NCBI RefSeq assembly: GCF_002105755.1 | Contig: NZ_CP020821.1 | Location: forward strand, 2,666,001 to 2,730,000 | Source of the DNA: Mycobacterium colombiense CECT 3035 | Lineage (GTDB): Bacteria > Actinomycetota > Actinomycetes > Mycobacteriales > Mycobacteriaceae | Reading direction: 5' to 3' | Length of the DNA: 64,000 nt | In this document: piece after piece, positions 62,342 through 64,000 of the stretch | Position numbering within the stretch: the first letter of the stretch is position 1 | How the letters are laid out: each line of letters begins with the position of its first letter | The notes under the pieces: model-generated | Database searches by the model: none | What the model was told of the DNA's origin: nothing | The model's input: only the letters and a program-made list of their open reading frames with translations | Made by a program: the position numbers and the translations under genes

Positions 62342-63435
62342 TGTCGTGACCTGACACGTTGTTGTCAGGCAGCGAGTCGGCTGATTGGTGGTCGTCCGCC
62401 GAGGGCGGAGTGGCCTCGTCGAGTGTTGTAGCGGCGAAGGAATTGGTCAAGACCGCGTCTGCGCAGGGTGTTGTTGGTCCAGGGCCGGGCGTAGGCCCAT
62501 TCGTTGAGCAGGGTCCGGTTGAAGCGTTCTGCTTTGCCGTTGGTCCAGGGACAGCCGGGCTTGCTGAATCGGCGTTTGAGCTGCCAGGCCGAACAAACCC
62601 AGCCCCAGTCGGTGCCGTGTCGGTAGACCAACGCGTTGTCGGTCAGTAACCGACGCACGCGCACGCCGTGGGCGGCGAACCAGGCCAGTGCCCGGTGGAG
62701 AAACCCAGCGCACGTCGGGTCCTTCTCGTCGGAGAGCACTTCGCTGTAGGCCAGCCGGGTGTAGTCATCGATGGCGGTGTGGACGTAGTCGTAGCCGATC
62801 TTGGTCTTCTTGTGCCGGTGGGTAACTGAGACCGCGGCGTCGCGGCCGTGCAGCCGCCAGCCACCGCCTGAAGGGATGCGGCCGAGCTTTTTGACGTCGA
62901 CATGGACCATGGCCCCTGGCGTGGGGTGTTCGTAGCGGTTGGCGCTGCGCGAAGAGCAGCGCACCGCCTCGCCGGTGATCGGGTCGATGGCACTTAGATG
63001 CGGCATCTGGTGGCGCGCCAGGATTCGCCCGACCGTCGAGGGATTCAGATCCAGTTCGGCGGCAAGCACCACAGCGCCACGCTTACGGCGTCGGCGGGCG
63101 GCGAGCACCTTCTGCTCGACCCGATGGCTGGTGCGGTTGGGCATCTGGATCGGCCGTGACGAACGGTCAGCCAGCGCGGCAATGCCGCCCTGGGCATATC
63201 GGCGCAACCACTTGTACACCGTCGCCCGCGAAATCCCCAGTTGCTCAGCCACATGCGCGGCCGGCCACCCGGCGGCGACACGCTCAACAATCAGCCGACG
63301 AGCGAACACATTGGTACGGGCGTTAGCGTGAGACACAAGGACCTCCTACGGGTGAATGCCAGACACATCCACTCCGTCAGGAGGTCCTCCCACTTTCAAG
63401 CAGGCACGCCGTTAACAACCTCGCGGGTCACGACA
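62342..63435 (-). mobile_element. IS481-family insertion sequence, 1094 bp
   Basis: Bounded by imperfect inverted repeats. Left TGTCGTGACC-6-GTTGTT at 62342-62363; right, read on the minus strand from 63435, TGTCGTGACC-6-GTTGTT. It carries one transposase gene on the minus strand and perfect GCTAGG duplications outside both ends. All parts look intact, so the insertion appears complete and probably recent. Confidence 0.93.
62365..63336 (-). CDS. IS481-family transposase
   Basis: 323 residues. N-terminal helix-turn-helix (AEQLGISRATVYKWLRRYAQ) and a retroviral-type DDE integrase core: first Asp in MVHVDVKKLGRIPSG, second in RRLLTDNALVYRHG and Glu in TNGKAERFNRTLLNEWAYAR; the end HSALGGRPPISRL is typical of the family. 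Frame uninterrupted. Confidence 0.96.
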   Translation of the reverse strand: MSHANARTNVFARRLIVERVAAGWPAAHVAEQLGISRATVYKWLRRYAQGGIAALADRSSRPIQMPNRTSHRVEQKVLAARRRRKRGAVVLAAELDLNPSTVGRILARHQMPHLSAIDPITGEAVRCSSRSANRYEHPTPGAMVHVDVKKLGRIPSGGGWRLHGRDAAVSVTHRHKKTKIGYDYVHTAIDDYTRLAYSEVLSDEKDPTCAGFLHRALAWFAAHGVRVRRLLTDNALVYRHGTDWGWVCSAWQLKRRFSKPGCPWTNGKAERFNRTLLNEWAYARPWTNNTLRRRGLDQFLRRYNTRRGHSALGGRPPISRLAA

Positions 63436-63441
63436 GCTAGG
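63436..63441 (+). repeat. Right target-site duplication of the IS481 element (GCTAGG)
   Basis: Perfect copy of 62336-62341. The 174 bases from here to pknH hold no gene and presumably carry the pknH promoter, which the insertion separates from embR. Confidence 0.9.
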
Positions 63442-63615
63442 ACCTCGTAAGGGCGACCCCGCGCTGACACGCGCCGCAATTGTTCCCGTTATCGTGCGGT
63501 GGGACGCCTGCGCGCTTACCGTCATGATTGCTCAGTCACGGGTTGCGATCGTGTGCCTGTCCGCAAAGTCTTGAATGAGAGCGGCAGGCTAGGGGTTGGG
63601 TTGGAAGGATGAGGA

Positions 63616-64000
63616 ATGAGTGACGAGCAGTCCTCACGGGCGGGGTCGATGTTCGGCCCCTACCACCTGAAGCGGCTGCTGGGCCGCGGCGGGATGGGTG
63701 AGGTCTACGAGGCCGAACACACCGTCAAAGAGTGGACGGTCGCGGTCAAACTCCTCTCCGAAAGCTTCAGCCGGGACCCGGTGTTTCGCGAGCGGTTGAA
63801 GCGCGAAGCCCGCACCGCCGGTCGTTTGCAGGAACCGCACGTGGTGCCGGTGCACGACTACGGCGAAATCGACGGCCAGATGTTCTTGGAGATGCGCCTG
63901 GTCGAGGGCACCGACCTGGACAGCGTGCTCAAGCGCTTCGGGCCGCTGACCCCGCCCCGCGCGGTCGCGATCATCACCCAGATCGCCTCCGCGCTCGACG
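63616..64000 (+). CDS. pknH: Serine/threonine protein kinase PknH (3' end outside window)
   Basis: The first 128 residues are present. ATG 63616 follows GGAAGGATGAGG. Kinase subdomains visible: glycine loop LLGRGGMGEVYEAEH, catalytic Lys45 in WTVAVKLLSES, alpha-C glutamate in RLKREARTAGRLQEPHVVPV and hinge MRLVEGTDLDSVLKRFGPLT. The sequence matches M. tuberculosis PknH (Rv1266c) closely. PknH phosphorylates EmbR; here the pair is interrupted by an IS481-family element. The activation loop, membrane helix and sensor domain lie beyond the window. Confidence 0.95.
   Translation, partial: MSDEQSSRAGSMFGPYHLKRLLGRGGMGEVYEAEHTVKEWTVAVKLLSESFSRDPVFRERLKREARTAGRLQEPHVVPVHDYGEIDGQMFLEMRLVEGTDLDSVLKRFGPLTPPRAVAIITQIASALD

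Overview
The window is GC-rich actinobacterial DNA from a Mycobacterium, most likely a slow-growing non-tuberculous species. Gene content and order follow the M. tuberculosis block Rv1314c back to Rv1266c almost gene for gene: ATP synthase, wecA, prfA, rho, threonine/lysine genes, argS, cysDNC, oppBCDA, lprB/lprC, embR and pknH. Mycobacterial hallmarks include the fused b-delta ATP synthase subunit, the C-terminal extension on AtpA, DUF732 secreted proteins and EmbR/PknH. The species cannot be fixed by eye.

Layout. 1-8983: cobalamin adenosyltransferase (cut by the window edge), then on the minus strand atpI-atpB-atpE-atpF-atpFH-atpA-atpG-atpD-atpC and a DUF2550 protein. 9198-13365: wecA, a frameshifted sua5, prmC, prfA and rpmE, the last with its own promoter and terminator. 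13522-22160: rho, thrB, thrC, hom, lysA and argS, with the last four in a tightly overlapping chain, followed by a divergent tRNA-Arg(CCG). 22.5-38 kb: an accessory block beside the tRNA. It holds small secreted proteins, a Nudix hydrolase, a ketosteroid-isomerase-like protein and an uncharacterised minus-strand cluster (26.2-32.8 kb). That cluster has two tandem paralogous soluble proteins (one broken), an exported 849-residue protein with a nuclease-like site, a Pro-rich four-helix membrane protein and a PknH-type sensor protein. The block also has a double-RCK potassium channel, a TPR protein, a luciferase-like oxidoreductase and two VOC proteins. 38-42.5 kb: sulfate activation (cysD, cysNC, Rrf2 regulator) and a beta-carbonic anhydrase. 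42.7-48.1 kb: oligopeptide importer oppBCDA. 48.1-53.2 kb: an alpha/beta hydrolase and a Rad50/Mre11-like pair. 53.4-64 kb: a GarA-like FHA protein, a SixA phosphatase, lprC/lprB, a heterodimeric ABC exporter, two secreted proteins with a shared upstream motif, embR, an IS481-family element inserted at the embR stop codon, and the start of pknH.

The best candidate for an undescribed system is the 26.2-32.8 kb cluster, which resembles a polymorphic-toxin locus (exported PD-(D/E)XK-like domain plus duplicated upstream partner genes). Three other genes (sua5, the Pro-rich membrane protein, a VOC protein) each appear to lack one base in a short G/C run. This may reflect sequencing error rather than biology. 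No gene-free stretch exceeds about 300 bases, and no CRISPR array or rRNA was seen.
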